NCBI RefSeq assembly: GCF_000021805.1
Contig: NC_011726.1
Span: 1,550,001 to 1,614,000 of the forward strand
Source: Rippkaea orientalis PCC 8801
Lineage (GTDB): Bacteria > Cyanobacteriota > Cyanobacteriia > Cyanobacteriales > Microcystaceae
Length of the DNA: 64,000 bases
Reading direction: 5' to 3'
Positions 36,852-45,818 of this stretch are shown here, one piece after another. Position numbers and translations under genes: made by a program. The notes below the pieces were generated by a model. The model was given only the letters and a program-made list of their open reading frames with translations, was not told where the DNA came from and did not search any database. Within the stretch, counting starts at the first letter, position 1, and every line of letters begins with the position of its first letter.

Positions 36852-37247
36852 ATGTCTCTTAAATTAATTTCAGCCAACATTCAAAACTTTAAAAGTCTAG
36901 GAGATGTTACTCTGAATTTTCGAGATTTAACGATTCTTGTTGGAGCCAATTCTAGTGGTAAATCCAATTGTTTAGAGGCTTTGAACTTTTTAAGTGAAAT
37001 AGTAAAAGAAGGAACACCTCCATCTGATTCTGATACTATTAAGAAAATATTAAAAATTGATGCCAATACAGGTATTAATATAGCTATTACTATACAAGAC
37101 GATAACGAAAAAAAAGCCGATTATAAGATCACTTTAAATACAACCAATTCAGATAAAAAAAATCCTGAGTTTTATTTTGCTGAGGAAGATTTATTAGTTA
37201 ATGATGTCAAAGTTATTGAAGTAAAGAAGAGTATTTATCTAACTTAA
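36852..37247 (+). pseudogene. AAA-type ATPase (OLD/RecF-like), C-terminally truncated
   Basis: The N-terminal 131 residues of an ABC/AAA-type ATPase remain: SLKLISANIQNFKSLGDVTL, then LTILVGANSSGKSNCLEAL (Walker A). Family members usually have 350 residues or more with Walker B and signature motifs near the C-terminus, all absent here. After the stop at 37247 no frame resumes the domain, so a deletion has probably removed the rest. It may be a remnant of a larger accessory or defence gene. An expressed short protein is possible but unlikely to hydrolyse ATP. Confidence 0.6.
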
Positions 37248-37340
37248 ATAATTTTTAACTGAGTTTATTTAGTGTATACTAAACAACTAGGTTATTATAG
37301 TCAATAATGCAGAAGATATTAGCCACAAGAGAATTAGCTT

Positions 37341-38168
37341 TTATTTATTTTCAGAATTTAACCAATTAATTAAGTCAGACTGACTATTAAAGTCTAACAA
37401 AGCTTCCCCCAGATTTTCTAGTTGTTCAACGGATAATTCTCGGATATTTTCCTCTAAATTTTGGGTTATTTCCCCAATTCGTCGGTTAAGTAGTCGAAGA
37501 ACTAATTTTGTTTCTCCTTGCTGTCTCCCTTTAGCTTCGCCGATCGCTTGTATTTCCTGATAAATTGCTGATTCTTTCATAATGTCATCTCTCAATAACC
37601 TTTTAATAACCATTTTATCTAAAACTAAACTCGCTAGTATGGCTGTTGTAGCGGTTACATTGCTTTTCTCAATTCTATCACTAATTGCTTCAATTCGCCT
37701 AGCGACTTGTTGCAATACATTAACAGGGTTTTCGGTTTGAGACAACGCAGCAAAGGGAAGTAAACCCGATGAGGTTAATAACTGTTCTGTCGGAATTTCC
37801 CAAAGTCGAATAACATTATATTGATGCTGTAATTCAGGTAAGTTAAACCGATCAATTTTAACTAATTCTGAATTTGTTTTTTTGAGATAAATTACTACTT
37901 GATAAACCGATTTATTAGAAAAACGGCGATAAATTCTTAAGCGATAATCAGCCATTCTAAAAGGGACATCTTCTTGAGGACTCGTTTGGAACTCAATATG
38001 CAAAATCAAGTCTTCTGACTCAAGAAAAATAAGACTATCAACTCGAATAGGATCAACTTGTAATTCTGTGGGTTCTAAGATAGTTAATTCTATGGGTTTT
38101 CCTAATAACCATTGGGCTAAATCTCTAGAATAGGTTTCAGCAATAAACTTACAAATATTGTCATACAT
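37341..38168 (-). CDS. Rpn-family PD-(D/E)XK nuclease-like protein with DUF4351
   Basis: The 275-residue protein begins with MYDNICKFIAETYSRDLAQWL and has the nuclease core DSLIFLESEDLILHIEFQTSP plus a YRLRIYRRF segment, as in the recombination-promoting nuclease / putative transposase family. The C-terminal 60 residues resemble DUF4351: LRLLNRRIGEITQNL and VEQLENLGEALLDF. These genes are numerous and mobile in cyanobacteria. It is complete. It sits beside hicAB and the ATPase fragment, in what looks like a small island between rubrerythrin and lpxD. Confidence 0.8.
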   Translation of the reverse strand: MYDNICKFIAETYSRDLAQWLLGKPIELTILEPTELQVDPIRVDSLIFLESEDLILHIEFQTSPQEDVPFRMADYRLRIYRRFSNKSVYQVVIYLKKTNSELVKIDRFNLPELQHQYNVIRLWEIPTEQLLTSSGLLPFAALSQTENPVNVLQQVARRIEAISDRIEKSNVTATTAILASLVLDKMVIKRLLRDDIMKESAIYQEIQAIGEAKGRQQGETKLVLRLLNRRIGEITQNLEENIRELSVEQLENLGEALLDFNSQSDLINWLNSENK

Positions 38169-38199
38169 ATTAATTTAGCAGTGATCAATAAATTAATGA

Positions 38200-38220
38200 G
38201 GGCTTAATATTATTAAGCCC
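38200..38220. repeat. GGGCTTAATA palindrome
   Basis: A 21-base near-perfect palindrome (GGGCTTAATA, centre T, TATTAAGCCC) lies between lpxD and the Rpn gene. On the minus strand it follows lpxD and could act as its terminator, though the following T-run is weak. Confidence 0.6.
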
Positions 38221-38241
38221 CTACTAAAATGGATCAGAAAA

Positions 38242-39294
38242 TCAGCTTTCTTCGAGTTTCTTTTGCAGCCTTTTTAAAGTTTGATACATCTCAGGAAGCC
38301 GCTTATAAATCGCCGACGCTTTCAGATATAATTTATTAGGAACCGCAGGACTACTCGACACAATTTCGCCAGGGGCAATATCATGGGGAATACCTGTTTG
38401 TGCTGAAGCGATTACCCCATCTCCGATATTCGCTTGGTTAGCGACACCCACTTGTCCGGCTAAAATCACCCGTTTTCCGACCTTTACCCCCCCTGCTAAG
38501 CCAACCTGAGAAGCAAAGACGCAATTTTCGCTAATTTGGCAGTTATGGGCAACTTGGACTAAATTATCTATTTTGGTATTGCGTCCAACCCGCGTCGTTC
38601 CCACCGCCGGGCGATCAACTGCACTATTACAGCCAATTTCCACCCCATCCTCAAGGACAACATACCCGGACTGTTCCATCTTAAACCAGCCATCAGGAGT
38701 CGGAACAAAGCCAAACCCCTCAGAACCAATGGCTGCACCGCTATGAATGACACAATTGTCCCCAATTTGACTACGTTCGTGGATAGTACAATTAGCATGG
38801 AGGATAGTGCGATCGCCGATAGAAACCCCTGGATAAATCACGACATTAGCGTGAATACAGGCATTATCGCCGATAGTTACCCCTTGTTCAATCACAACAT
38901 GGGGACCAATATAGATATCTTTCCCTAGCTTGACGGAACTATCGATAACGGCAGTGGGATGGATACCAGGGGAAGGGTGAAACGGTTGATAAAACAGTTT
39001 GATCGCGTGGGCGAACAATAAACGGGGTTCTGGAGTGGTTATCCAAGCGATATCTTTTTCGGTCGCTTGGGCTTGTAACGCCTCGTCACGGGGCAAAATC
39101 AAGGCACTGGCAGCCGTTTTTTGCACCATTGCCGCAAACTTTCCCCCTTCAATGTAGCTTAGTTGTCCGGTGACGGCTTCATCGACGGCAGCGACGGCGG
39201 TAATGTCTGGATTGAGATCGGGATGGGTGGTTAAACTAGAATTAGTGACTAACGGACTGAGTTTTTCGCTAATTTCATTAAATTTCATGACCAA
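38242..39294 (-). CDS. lpxD: UDP-3-O-acylglucosamine N-acyltransferase
   Basis: LpxD adds the second acyl chain in lipid A synthesis. The 350-residue protein has an N-terminal uridine-binding domain (residues 1-100) and a left-handed beta helix of hexapeptide repeats such as IYIGPHVVIEQGVTIGDNAC and VQVAHNCQISENC, the latter with the catalytic His context. It is preceded in the same direction by a gene for a repeat-rich unknown protein. lpxA and lpxC are not in the window. Confidence 0.93.
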   Translation of the reverse strand: MVMKFNEISEKLSPLVTNSSLTTHPDLNPDITAVAAVDEAVTGQLSYIEGGKFAAMVQKTAASALILPRDEALQAQATEKDIAWITTPEPRLLFAHAIKLFYQPFHPSPGIHPTAVIDSSVKLGKDIYIGPHVVIEQGVTIGDNACIHANVVIYPGVSIGDRTILHANCTIHERSQIGDNCVIHSGAAIGSEGFGFVPTPDGWFKMEQSGYVVLEDGVEIGCNSAVDRPAVGTTRVGRNTKIDNLVQVAHNCQISENCVFASQVGLAGGVKVGKRVILAGQVGVANQANIGDGVIASAQTGIPHDIAPGEIVSSSPAVPNKLYLKASAIYKRLPEMYQTLKRLQKKLEES

Positions 39295-39321
39295 GTTTCC
39301 TGACTAAAGGATGGGGACTCT

Positions 39322-40239
39322 TTAAGGAGTCGGTTGACTTTCGAGATAGTAAAGAAATTCAAGGAGTTCCGCATCAGAAAGAACCTGACGCGATCGCTTC
39401 CCATAGGTTTGAACTAAATAGTCCCGTCCTTGTGCCTTAGTCCACCCTAAACGCTTCATTTCTACATCAGAACGGGCGATAATCTCGGAAAAATCCAGAG
39501 CTTGCCCGTCAGGTTGAGATTCAGCTAGATCTTGCTCGCTAGTAGAAGGCGTAGCTTGTTTCACCGGAGTTTCTGGGATCGGAAGAGGTTTCTCTGGGAT
39601 CGGTTCTGGGGTAACTTCTGGGATTGGAAGAGGTTTCTCTGGGATCGGTTCTGGGGTAACTTCTGAAAACTGCGCTTGTTCAACACTAGAAATAGAGGTT
39701 TCTAGGGGTTGTTCGGGAATAACCAAGGAGTCCCAAGGCATTTCATCAGCTACGGCTGCCTTAGCTACTTTAGTTGAACTCCTGGCTTTTTTAGCAGACG
39801 ATGAAGGTTTAGGAGACTCCTCCTCCGTCGTGAGTATCAAAGGTTCGCTTTGTGCGATCGCTGAAAGCGCGCCTTTGGCGATCACCTTAGCGGGTTGTTT
39901 CGGTTCAACAACCCTAACCTCTGGCACAAGGGTATTACTCGGAGTCGCTTCGGGTTCAGGTTCTTGAGATAGTTCTGGACTCACTTGTGTAGTTGACGGA
40001 GTTATTTTGACTTCTAGAGAAGTAACAGGGATATTATCCAAAGGAACAACCGCTAAAGCCCGATCTCTAGCTCTATCTTCAGCTTCCTCGATGCTACTAG
40101 CTGCTGCCAACCCCGTCGCTAAAGTCACCGTGCCAACTTGGATCAAAACGCGAACAATATACTTTCCATGATCGATTGTTATCAACTCACTGATCAGACT
40201 GCCTTGAGGATAACGCATTCGGAATTGTGTCAACATCAT
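39322..40239 (-). CDS. Unknown protein with Pro/Glu-rich tandem repeat and C-terminal helical domain
   Basis: The N-terminal 90 residues form a compact domain (RMRYPQGSLISELITIDHGK, then RVLIQVGTVTLATGLAAASS). A long low-complexity middle (about 90-240) is rich in Pro, Glu, Ser and Thr and contains two perfect copies of a 15-residue unit beginning EVTPEPIPEKPLPIP. A C-terminal helical domain follows (MKRLGWTKAQGRDYLVQTYG, then LSDAELLEFLYYL). I have no firm family name, but the two end domains look conserved. It is upstream of lpxD with a gap of 27 bases, so the two share a transcript. Confidence 0.6.
   Translation of the reverse strand: MMLTQFRMRYPQGSLISELITIDHGKYIVRVLIQVGTVTLATGLAAASSIEEAEDRARDRALAVVPLDNIPVTSLEVKITPSTTQVSPELSQEPEPEATPSNTLVPEVRVVEPKQPAKVIAKGALSAIAQSEPLILTTEEESPKPSSSAKKARSSTKVAKAAVADEMPWDSLVIPEQPLETSISSVEQAQFSEVTPEPIPEKPLPIPEVTPEPIPEKPLPIPETPVKQATPSTSEQDLAESQPDGQALDFSEIIARSDVEMKRLGWTKAQGRDYLVQTYGKRSRQVLSDAELLEFLYYLESQPTP
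39571..39660 (-). repeat. 45-base tandem repeat (two copies) inside the upstream neighbour of lpxD
   Basis: Two 45-base units (39571-39615 and 39616-39660) differ at one position, 39625. Each encodes the 15-residue unit EVTPEPIPEKPLPIP. Copy number may vary between strains. Confidence 0.85.
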
Positions 40240-40943
40240 TATCGATAACTACTACTTAGTTTAAGAGGGATTGTTTTGGTTCTTGCGTACTACTGTATAG
40301 CAAAAGGGTAGGATAGGACGAGAAAAATCCTTGGGCGTTGTTAAACTTAACCTGAAATTTAGGTAAAAGACAAATATCTCCATTGTCACTTCCCTTGGTA
40401 GAATTAAAGACTAGATGAGTTTGTACAAGAGAAGTGTGACTAGGTTAGTCAAGTTTTCTAATCTTGAGTCGAGTGAACCGCCAACAAAGGTTGTCCTTTA
40501 CAAAGATACAACCCTTACTCCCCTCTTAAGTCAACCCTTCTCAAGAACTTCCATCCCATCTTCCTAGAGGTAATTTCACGGCTAGTGAAACAATCGATAC
40601 TAAGTCTTTTTAGGGATTAGTCAAACTAGCTTTTGCGGGCGATCGCTAACTAAACTCAAGGCATCTAACGTATGGAATGATGACCTTTGATTAGTTAAGA
40701 TTCAACAGCCAACTAGGAACTCTTTCAGAGAAAAGAGGTTAGGTGTTAGGTGTTGGGGATAAATCAAGCAAATTCGTCCCTTCTACAATGGCAAAGCTGA
40801 CTTTTTAAGCAATCTTCTTGTCATGAAATTGGATTTCGGGGGTGAATTTCTCTAACCCCTAACCCTCTCCCAATCTACAGTTCTCACTGGTTGTCACCCC
40901 GTCACCATTAACTCACATTTAGTAAGGATTATTTGATAGATAA
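40240..40943. other. Long (704-base) gene-free region
   Basis: No ORF of credible composition is visible on either strand. Visible elements are a small hairpin TTTCAC/GTGAAA (40574-40590, loop GGCTA), a HIP1 octamer (40639-40646), and a GGTTAGGTGTTAGGTGTTGG-like direct repeat near 40738-40757. The two flanking genes are transcribed away from each other, so it holds two promoter regions. Its size leaves room for an unannotated small RNA; I could not match one. Confidence 0.5.
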
Positions 40944-43196
40944 ATGGAATTTTCAATCGCTACACTACTGTCCCATTTTACTGATGATAAATTAGTTGCA
41001 GCTAAATTCCTAGAAAAAAAACTAGGCTGTGAAGATGAAGAAAACATCGAAAAACTGCAAATTGTTTTGGATGCCTTAGAAAGAATTGGGATTCTAGAAA
41101 AAGAAAGGGGCAAATATCGTCGAGTTCCTGACAATAACCTCATTGAAGCCAAACTGCGCTGTTCAAGTAAAGGCTTTTGCTTTGCTATCCAAGATCAAGA
41201 AGATGCCGATGACATTTACATCCGAGAAACTCATTTGAGTAACGCTTGGAACGGCGATCGCGTCTTAGTTGAGGTGATCAAAGAAGGAACCCGTCGTCGT
41301 TCTCCCGAAGGGGAAGTGAAAGTCATTTTAGAACGGGCTAACCCTTCCTTGCTTGCCCAAGTCAAAAAGAATAATGAGGATTATCGGGCGATTCCCCTCG
41401 ATGATCGTCTGTTATTTGAACTCCTTTTGCAACAAAATGGCAAAAATTTAGAACAAGCCGTCGATCATTTAGTTCATGTCTCAGTGGTACGCTATCCCAT
41501 CGGCGAACATCCCCCCATCGGCATAATCACTCGTATTTTGGGCAGTGACGCAGAAGCGGCAGCCGATACCGATATTGTCTGTTGTAAACACGATTTACCA
41601 CAAAGTTTCCCTGAAGCAGCCGAAAAAGCGGCCGATAGTTTACCACAAAGCTTTGACCCCGAAGAAATTGAACAACGCATCGATTTACGCCATCTACTGA
41701 CATTTACCTTTGTCGAAGACACTCAACGCGATCTCACTCCCTTTATTGAAACCGCCTTTACCCTAGAGAAAACCCCGGAACAATACTGGCAATTGGGCAT
41801 CCATATTACCGATGTCGCCTATTATATCGCTCCCGATTCAATTCTCGATAAAATTGCCAAAAAACGAGGCACAACTGTCTATTTAGGCGAAAAAGTCATT
41901 CCCCTGTTACCGCAAGGCGTGACTCAAGGTTGTTCCCTAACCCCTGGACGAGATATTTTAACTGTTTCAGTGTTGATGACTCTCGATAAAAATGGCCAAC
42001 TGCTAGAATTTGAAATCCAACCGACAGTCATTCAGGTTAATGAGCAGTTGAAGTACTCTGAAGTACAAGCAATCCTGGCCAATCTCGATGACATTTCCCC
42101 CGAACAGGAAGCCTTAGCCGAACGGCTAAAACAATTGTTCTTCACCCTGAGTCCTTTGGTGAAAGCACAACGGATACAACGAGGCGGCTGTGAAATTCAA
42201 TTAGAACCGCGATCGCCCTATCAAGATGAGGGAAGACTGGGGGTGATTTTGGGTTCCTCCGTGTTTCCGGTGCGTTCCCTCTTGATGGAATTGGTGGTGA
42301 TTGCCCAAAAAGCCGTAGCCGATCATCTCTATGCCCTAGGGATTCCCGCTTTGTACTGTACCCAACCTCAGCCCGATTGGGAAGAATTAGAAGATTTACT
42401 GAAATTAATCGCTAATTTGGGTCTTGATGTCAAATTAGGCTCTGAAGAAGAAATTACCCCCCAAGACTATTACAATCTGACTCAGGCTTTTGGTCAATCC
42501 TCGGCGGTTCAGGTCTTAAATTATTTATTGAAATCGACCCTAAAATCGGCTAAATATAGTAGCCATAGTGCCCCTCATTTTGGGTTAGCCTATGGCGATT
42601 GTTATCTTCACTGTATTTCCCCCGGACAACGCTATGGCGATTTGTTGGTACAAAGGATTTTAGGAGTATTATTTAAAGAAGGACGCGATCGCCGAACAAA
42701 ACAGACAAAAACTGGGGTCAATCTCCGCAGTAGTCGCTGTCACGGCGAAATTAATTGGAATGTGTTACCTCCGTCTGTACAAGAGACTTTTGAGGAAGAA
42801 TTGCATTTAGTAGTCTCTCACCTCAATGATCGGGAGAAATTGGCTGAAGATGCGGAAAAAGACTTAGATGGACTCAAAAAAGCCGAGAAAATGAAGGAAC
42901 GGACTGGCCAAGTTTTCCGAGGGTTAATTACGGGGGTTCAATCCTACGGATTTTTTGTCGAAATTGAGGATTTATTGGTAGAAGGACTGGTTCACGTCAG
43001 TTCTCTCAAAGATGACTGGTATGAATATCGTGCCCGTCATGGCTGTTTGGTAGGACGCAAAAATCGCATTGCCTACCGCTTAGGCGATCAAGTCCAAGTA
43101 GAAGTAAAAAGTGTAGACTATTATCGGCAACAAATTGATTTAGTAACCGTTAGTGGGGGGAGTGAAGCCAATAGCGATGATTGGGAAGATGAGTGA
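40944..43196 (+). CDS. rnr: Ribonuclease R / RNase II family 3'-5' exoribonuclease
   Basis: The 750-residue protein has an N-terminal helical or winged region (about 1-75), cold-shock-like domains (about 75-230), the RNB catalytic domain (about 240-610), with DLTPFIETAFTLEK near its start and LGIHITDVAYYI, and a C-terminal S1 domain (about 650-735, TGQVFRGLITGVQSYGFFVE). The catalytic Asp cluster is present but with local variation: the usual DDA is not clear, so activity should be checked. It degrades structured RNA. It is monocistronic with a long leader. Confidence 0.85.
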   Translation: MEFSIATLLSHFTDDKLVAAKFLEKKLGCEDEENIEKLQIVLDALERIGILEKERGKYRRVPDNNLIEAKLRCSSKGFCFAIQDQEDADDIYIRETHLSNAWNGDRVLVEVIKEGTRRRSPEGEVKVILERANPSLLAQVKKNNEDYRAIPLDDRLLFELLLQQNGKNLEQAVDHLVHVSVVRYPIGEHPPIGIITRILGSDAEAAADTDIVCCKHDLPQSFPEAAEKAADSLPQSFDPEEIEQRIDLRHLLTFTFVEDTQRDLTPFIETAFTLEKTPEQYWQLGIHITDVAYYIAPDSILDKIAKKRGTTVYLGEKVIPLLPQGVTQGCSLTPGRDILTVSVLMTLDKNGQLLEFEIQPTVIQVNEQLKYSEVQAILANLDDISPEQEALAERLKQLFFTLSPLVKAQRIQRGGCEIQLEPRSPYQDEGRLGVILGSSVFPVRSLLMELVVIAQKAVADHLYALGIPALYCTQPQPDWEELEDLLKLIANLGLDVKLGSEEEITPQDYYNLTQAFGQSSAVQVLNYLLKSTLKSAKYSSHSAPHFGLAYGDCYLHCISPGQRYGDLLVQRILGVLFKEGRDRRTKQTKTGVNLRSSRCHGEINWNVLPPSVQETFEEELHLVVSHLNDREKLAEDAEKDLDGLKKAEKMKERTGQVFRGLITGVQSYGFFVEIEDLLVEGLVHVSSLKDDWYEYRARHGCLVGRKNRIAYRLGDQVQVEVKSVDYYRQQIDLVTVSGGSEANSDDWEDE

Positions 43197-43282
43197 ACTA
43201 CCTCAACTAAATCAAAGATTATAGTTAGGACTTCCAGTTTCATTAGGATGCGCTTTTTACCCCGAAGGATAATCAGTCAACC

Positions 43283-43306
43283 GTCAACAGTTAACAGTTA
43301 ACAGTA
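43283..43306. repeat. CAGTTAA short tandem repeat
   Basis: Three units of a CAGTTAA-type repeat lie immediately before the next start codon. Confidence 0.65.
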
Positions 43307-43317
43307 ATTAATTAGCC

Positions 43318-44097
43318 GTGAAGAATCAACTATCAACTCTCAAACATCCATTCTTTTCTAAAAACATCTTAAGGGGTTTATTAATGCCTCTGATGATTGG
43401 TCTATTAACCCTATTAAGTGGCTGTGTTCACTATGATGTCGCTTTGAATTTTTCCCAACAACATCGAGGAGAAATTGTCCAGCATATTCGTTTAGCAGAA
43501 CAGCTAACCAATTTAAGCCAAACGGAAGCTAATCAATGGTTAGATAGTTTAGAAAAACGGGCGAAAAAACTTCAAGGAAAAGCGAAACGGATATCCCCTC
43601 AAGAAATTCTGGTCACGATTCCTTTTGGCAATGGACAGGAATTAACTCAGAAATTTAACCAATTTTTTAATCCAACCAATTCTAAAATAGTCCAATCTGT
43701 TGAAGAAAATAACCCTGATTTACTCAACCTTAAAGCTAAAATGTCTTTGAAGCAAAGTAATTGGTTATTTTTAGAGAATAATCAAGTCAAATTACAAGTT
43801 GACCTACGCGCTTTAGGGGTCTTATCCAATCAAGGTAATATTATCATTAGTCCAGGGTCTTTAGTGGATTTACAATTTGTTCTAAATGCCCCTTTGGGAC
43901 TGAAGAATATTATGAGTGATACTCCCGTCAGTCAAGGGATAAATCAGCTTATTTGGTCATTAAAACCCGGTCAAATTAATACCATTGAGGCATCCTTTTG
44001 GGTTCCCAGTTACTTAGGAATAGGAACCCTAGGCATTATTCTATTAATGGTAGCAGGATTTTACCTGAAGTATCGCCGTTTACCAGGGGTTAGTTAG
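43318..44097 (+). CDS. DUF3153 family lipoprotein with C-terminal membrane helix
   Basis: The N-terminus is a signal sequence with a lipobox, LLTLLSGCVHYD, after a positively charged stretch that supports the GTG start at 43318 (an ATG at 43384 would leave almost no charged n-region). The body is beta-rich (residues 45-225) and a final hydrophobic helix (about 230-250) should anchor it to the membrane. This composition fits DUF3153, a cyanobacterial/plastid family of unknown role. It converges with menF; the stop codons overlap by four bases. Confidence 0.75.
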   Translation: MKNQLSTLKHPFFSKNILRGLLMPLMIGLLTLLSGCVHYDVALNFSQQHRGEIVQHIRLAEQLTNLSQTEANQWLDSLEKRAKKLQGKAKRISPQEILVTIPFGNGQELTQKFNQFFNPTNSKIVQSVEENNPDLLNLKAKMSLKQSNWLFLENNQVKLQVDLRALGVLSNQGNIIISPGSLVDLQFVLNAPLGLKNIMSDTPVSQGINQLIWSLKPGQINTIEASFWVPSYLGIGTLGIILLMVAGFYLKYRRLPGVS

Positions 44098-45572
44098 AGA
44101 GTTTCACTATCATTTGATAATAAAGCTCTTAATAAACCTTGGAACTTAAGTTGAATTTCGGCTAATTCTTTGTCAGGTTCAGAACCTTCAACAATTCCTG
44201 CTCCGGCATAAAGTCGTGCTTGGTTTCCAGAGATTAAAGCAGAACGAATACCGACAATAAACTCACTATTTCCTTGATAGTTAATCCAACCCAAAGGAGC
44301 AGCATAAAGTCCTCTTTTAAAGTTCTCATAGCGACGGATTTCTTGACACGCAATCTCTGTAGGAAATCCCGCAACAGCAGGTGTCGGATGCAGTTGAGCC
44401 ACAATTTCTAATGGATGAATCTGGGGAGGTAATTGACTATAAATTGGTGTCCAGAGATGTTGAATATTAGACAGTTGTAACACCTTCATGGGAGAAAATT
44501 GAGGCTTTAAACCCAGTTGTTTTAGACGATCTGTGATAAAATCAATAACAACTTGATGTTCTCGCCTTTCTTTTTGATTATTGAGAAGCATTTGAGCAAA
44601 AGATTGATCTTCTTTTTGGGTTTTACCTCTCGGTGCTGAACCCGCTAAGGCATCGGTCAATAATTGCTGTTTACTAACACTAATTAACCGTTCTGGACTG
44701 GCTCCAATAAAGGAATTTCCTTGACCATTACTGAGGGCAAAAACATAACAATCTGGATGGTATTGACGCAGGTTATTTAAACAATGAGTTATGGAAAATT
44801 CTTGAGAAGCAATAAGATCTAATGGGTGGGCGAGCACCAGTTTATTAAATTGATTTGACTGAATGGATTTTAAGGTTGATTCAACTGATATTTTAAAAGT
44901 TTTCTCCATTTCAAATTTAATTGTTTTTTTAAATTTTTCCGAAGCCTTTAACCAGTAATATTCGTCATGATTAATTGAGTTTATTTTGTTTATATAAAAT
45001 GTAATTTGTTCAATCAATAATTCTATTTTATGGTTTTTTTCTAGTAACAAATTTATTGTTAAAACAGAATTTTTATTGGTTTTGATAATTTGAAATCTAG
45101 GTAAAAAAATAAAAGCAGAAGGAAATAGGGATTTTTGATCCTCTTCATCTGAGAAAAAACTAAATCCACAAAAAATATGAGGATTGGCTTCGCTAATATC
45201 CTGAGAACCAATTTTAATAATTTTTTTAAAACACTCTTCTATTAAATTTTTTGAATGGACAAAGCGATCAGAATTATCTACACAAAATAATTGAGTGGTT
45301 CCATACCCTAATATAGCTTCATTTTTTCTTTGATTTTCTCCATAGAAATAAATAGAATTTTGGTCAAAAAAGGCAGTTGATGGTGCTGTTCTGAGAAAAT
45401 CATCTAAAATTATTAAGGGGTCTTGACAACGAATCGTTTGGGAAAAACTAATAATATTTGAGTGACTTTGTTTTTCTAACTTTTTTTGACAAGCTAATAA
45501 CAATTGATAGACTTCTTGTGGATCGTACAATGAATTAGTGCAATAAGGGATAGTTGAAAAAGCAACAGACAT
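44094..45572 (-). CDS. menF: Isochorismate synthase
   Basis: MenF converts chorismate to isochorismate, the first step in phylloquinone (vitamin K1) synthesis, the photosystem I secondary acceptor. The 492-residue protein contains the chorismate-binding signature GASPERLISVSKQQLLTDALAGSAPRG (the core GASPERL) and the C-terminal motif LHPTPAVAGFPTEIA with a terminal GAGIVEGSEPDKELAEI. It is divergent from menA with 246 bases between the likely starts, a natural site for joint regulation. Confidence 0.9.
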   Translation of the reverse strand: MSVAFSTIPYCTNSLYDPQEVYQLLLACQKKLEKQSHSNIISFSQTIRCQDPLIILDDFLRTAPSTAFFDQNSIYFYGENQRKNEAILGYGTTQLFCVDNSDRFVHSKNLIEECFKKIIKIGSQDISEANPHIFCGFSFFSDEEDQKSLFPSAFIFLPRFQIIKTNKNSVLTINLLLEKNHKIELLIEQITFYINKINSINHDEYYWLKASEKFKKTIKFEMEKTFKISVESTLKSIQSNQFNKLVLAHPLDLIASQEFSITHCLNNLRQYHPDCYVFALSNGQGNSFIGASPERLISVSKQQLLTDALAGSAPRGKTQKEDQSFAQMLLNNQKERREHQVVIDFITDRLKQLGLKPQFSPMKVLQLSNIQHLWTPIYSQLPPQIHPLEIVAQLHPTPAVAGFPTEIACQEIRRYENFKRGLYAAPLGWINYQGNSEFIVGIRSALISGNQARLYAGAGIVEGSEPDKELAEIQLKFQGLLRALLSNDSETL

Positions 45573-45818
45573 TGTAAAATTGCTTATAATTAGTTTTGAT
45601 TTGATTTCTCTTCTATTTTACACTGATCGCTGTCATGCTACTTCAGTTATTTTAAGGCATAAGGGGATAACCTCGTTCTTGTGGTTGCTGAAAATCTTGA
45701 TAGTCAACGAACTAAGGGGATTTTTGCCCTAAAAATGCAATTTTGTCTTATTTTGAAGAGATACTGCCTGACATTATTCTAGTTTAACCAGCCATCTCGA
45801 TATTGCTTGTTCTTAAAA

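Noticed and set aside
45807-45818. TTG start for MenA at 45807
   Set aside because: An ATG twelve bases on gives a normal MenA N-terminus.
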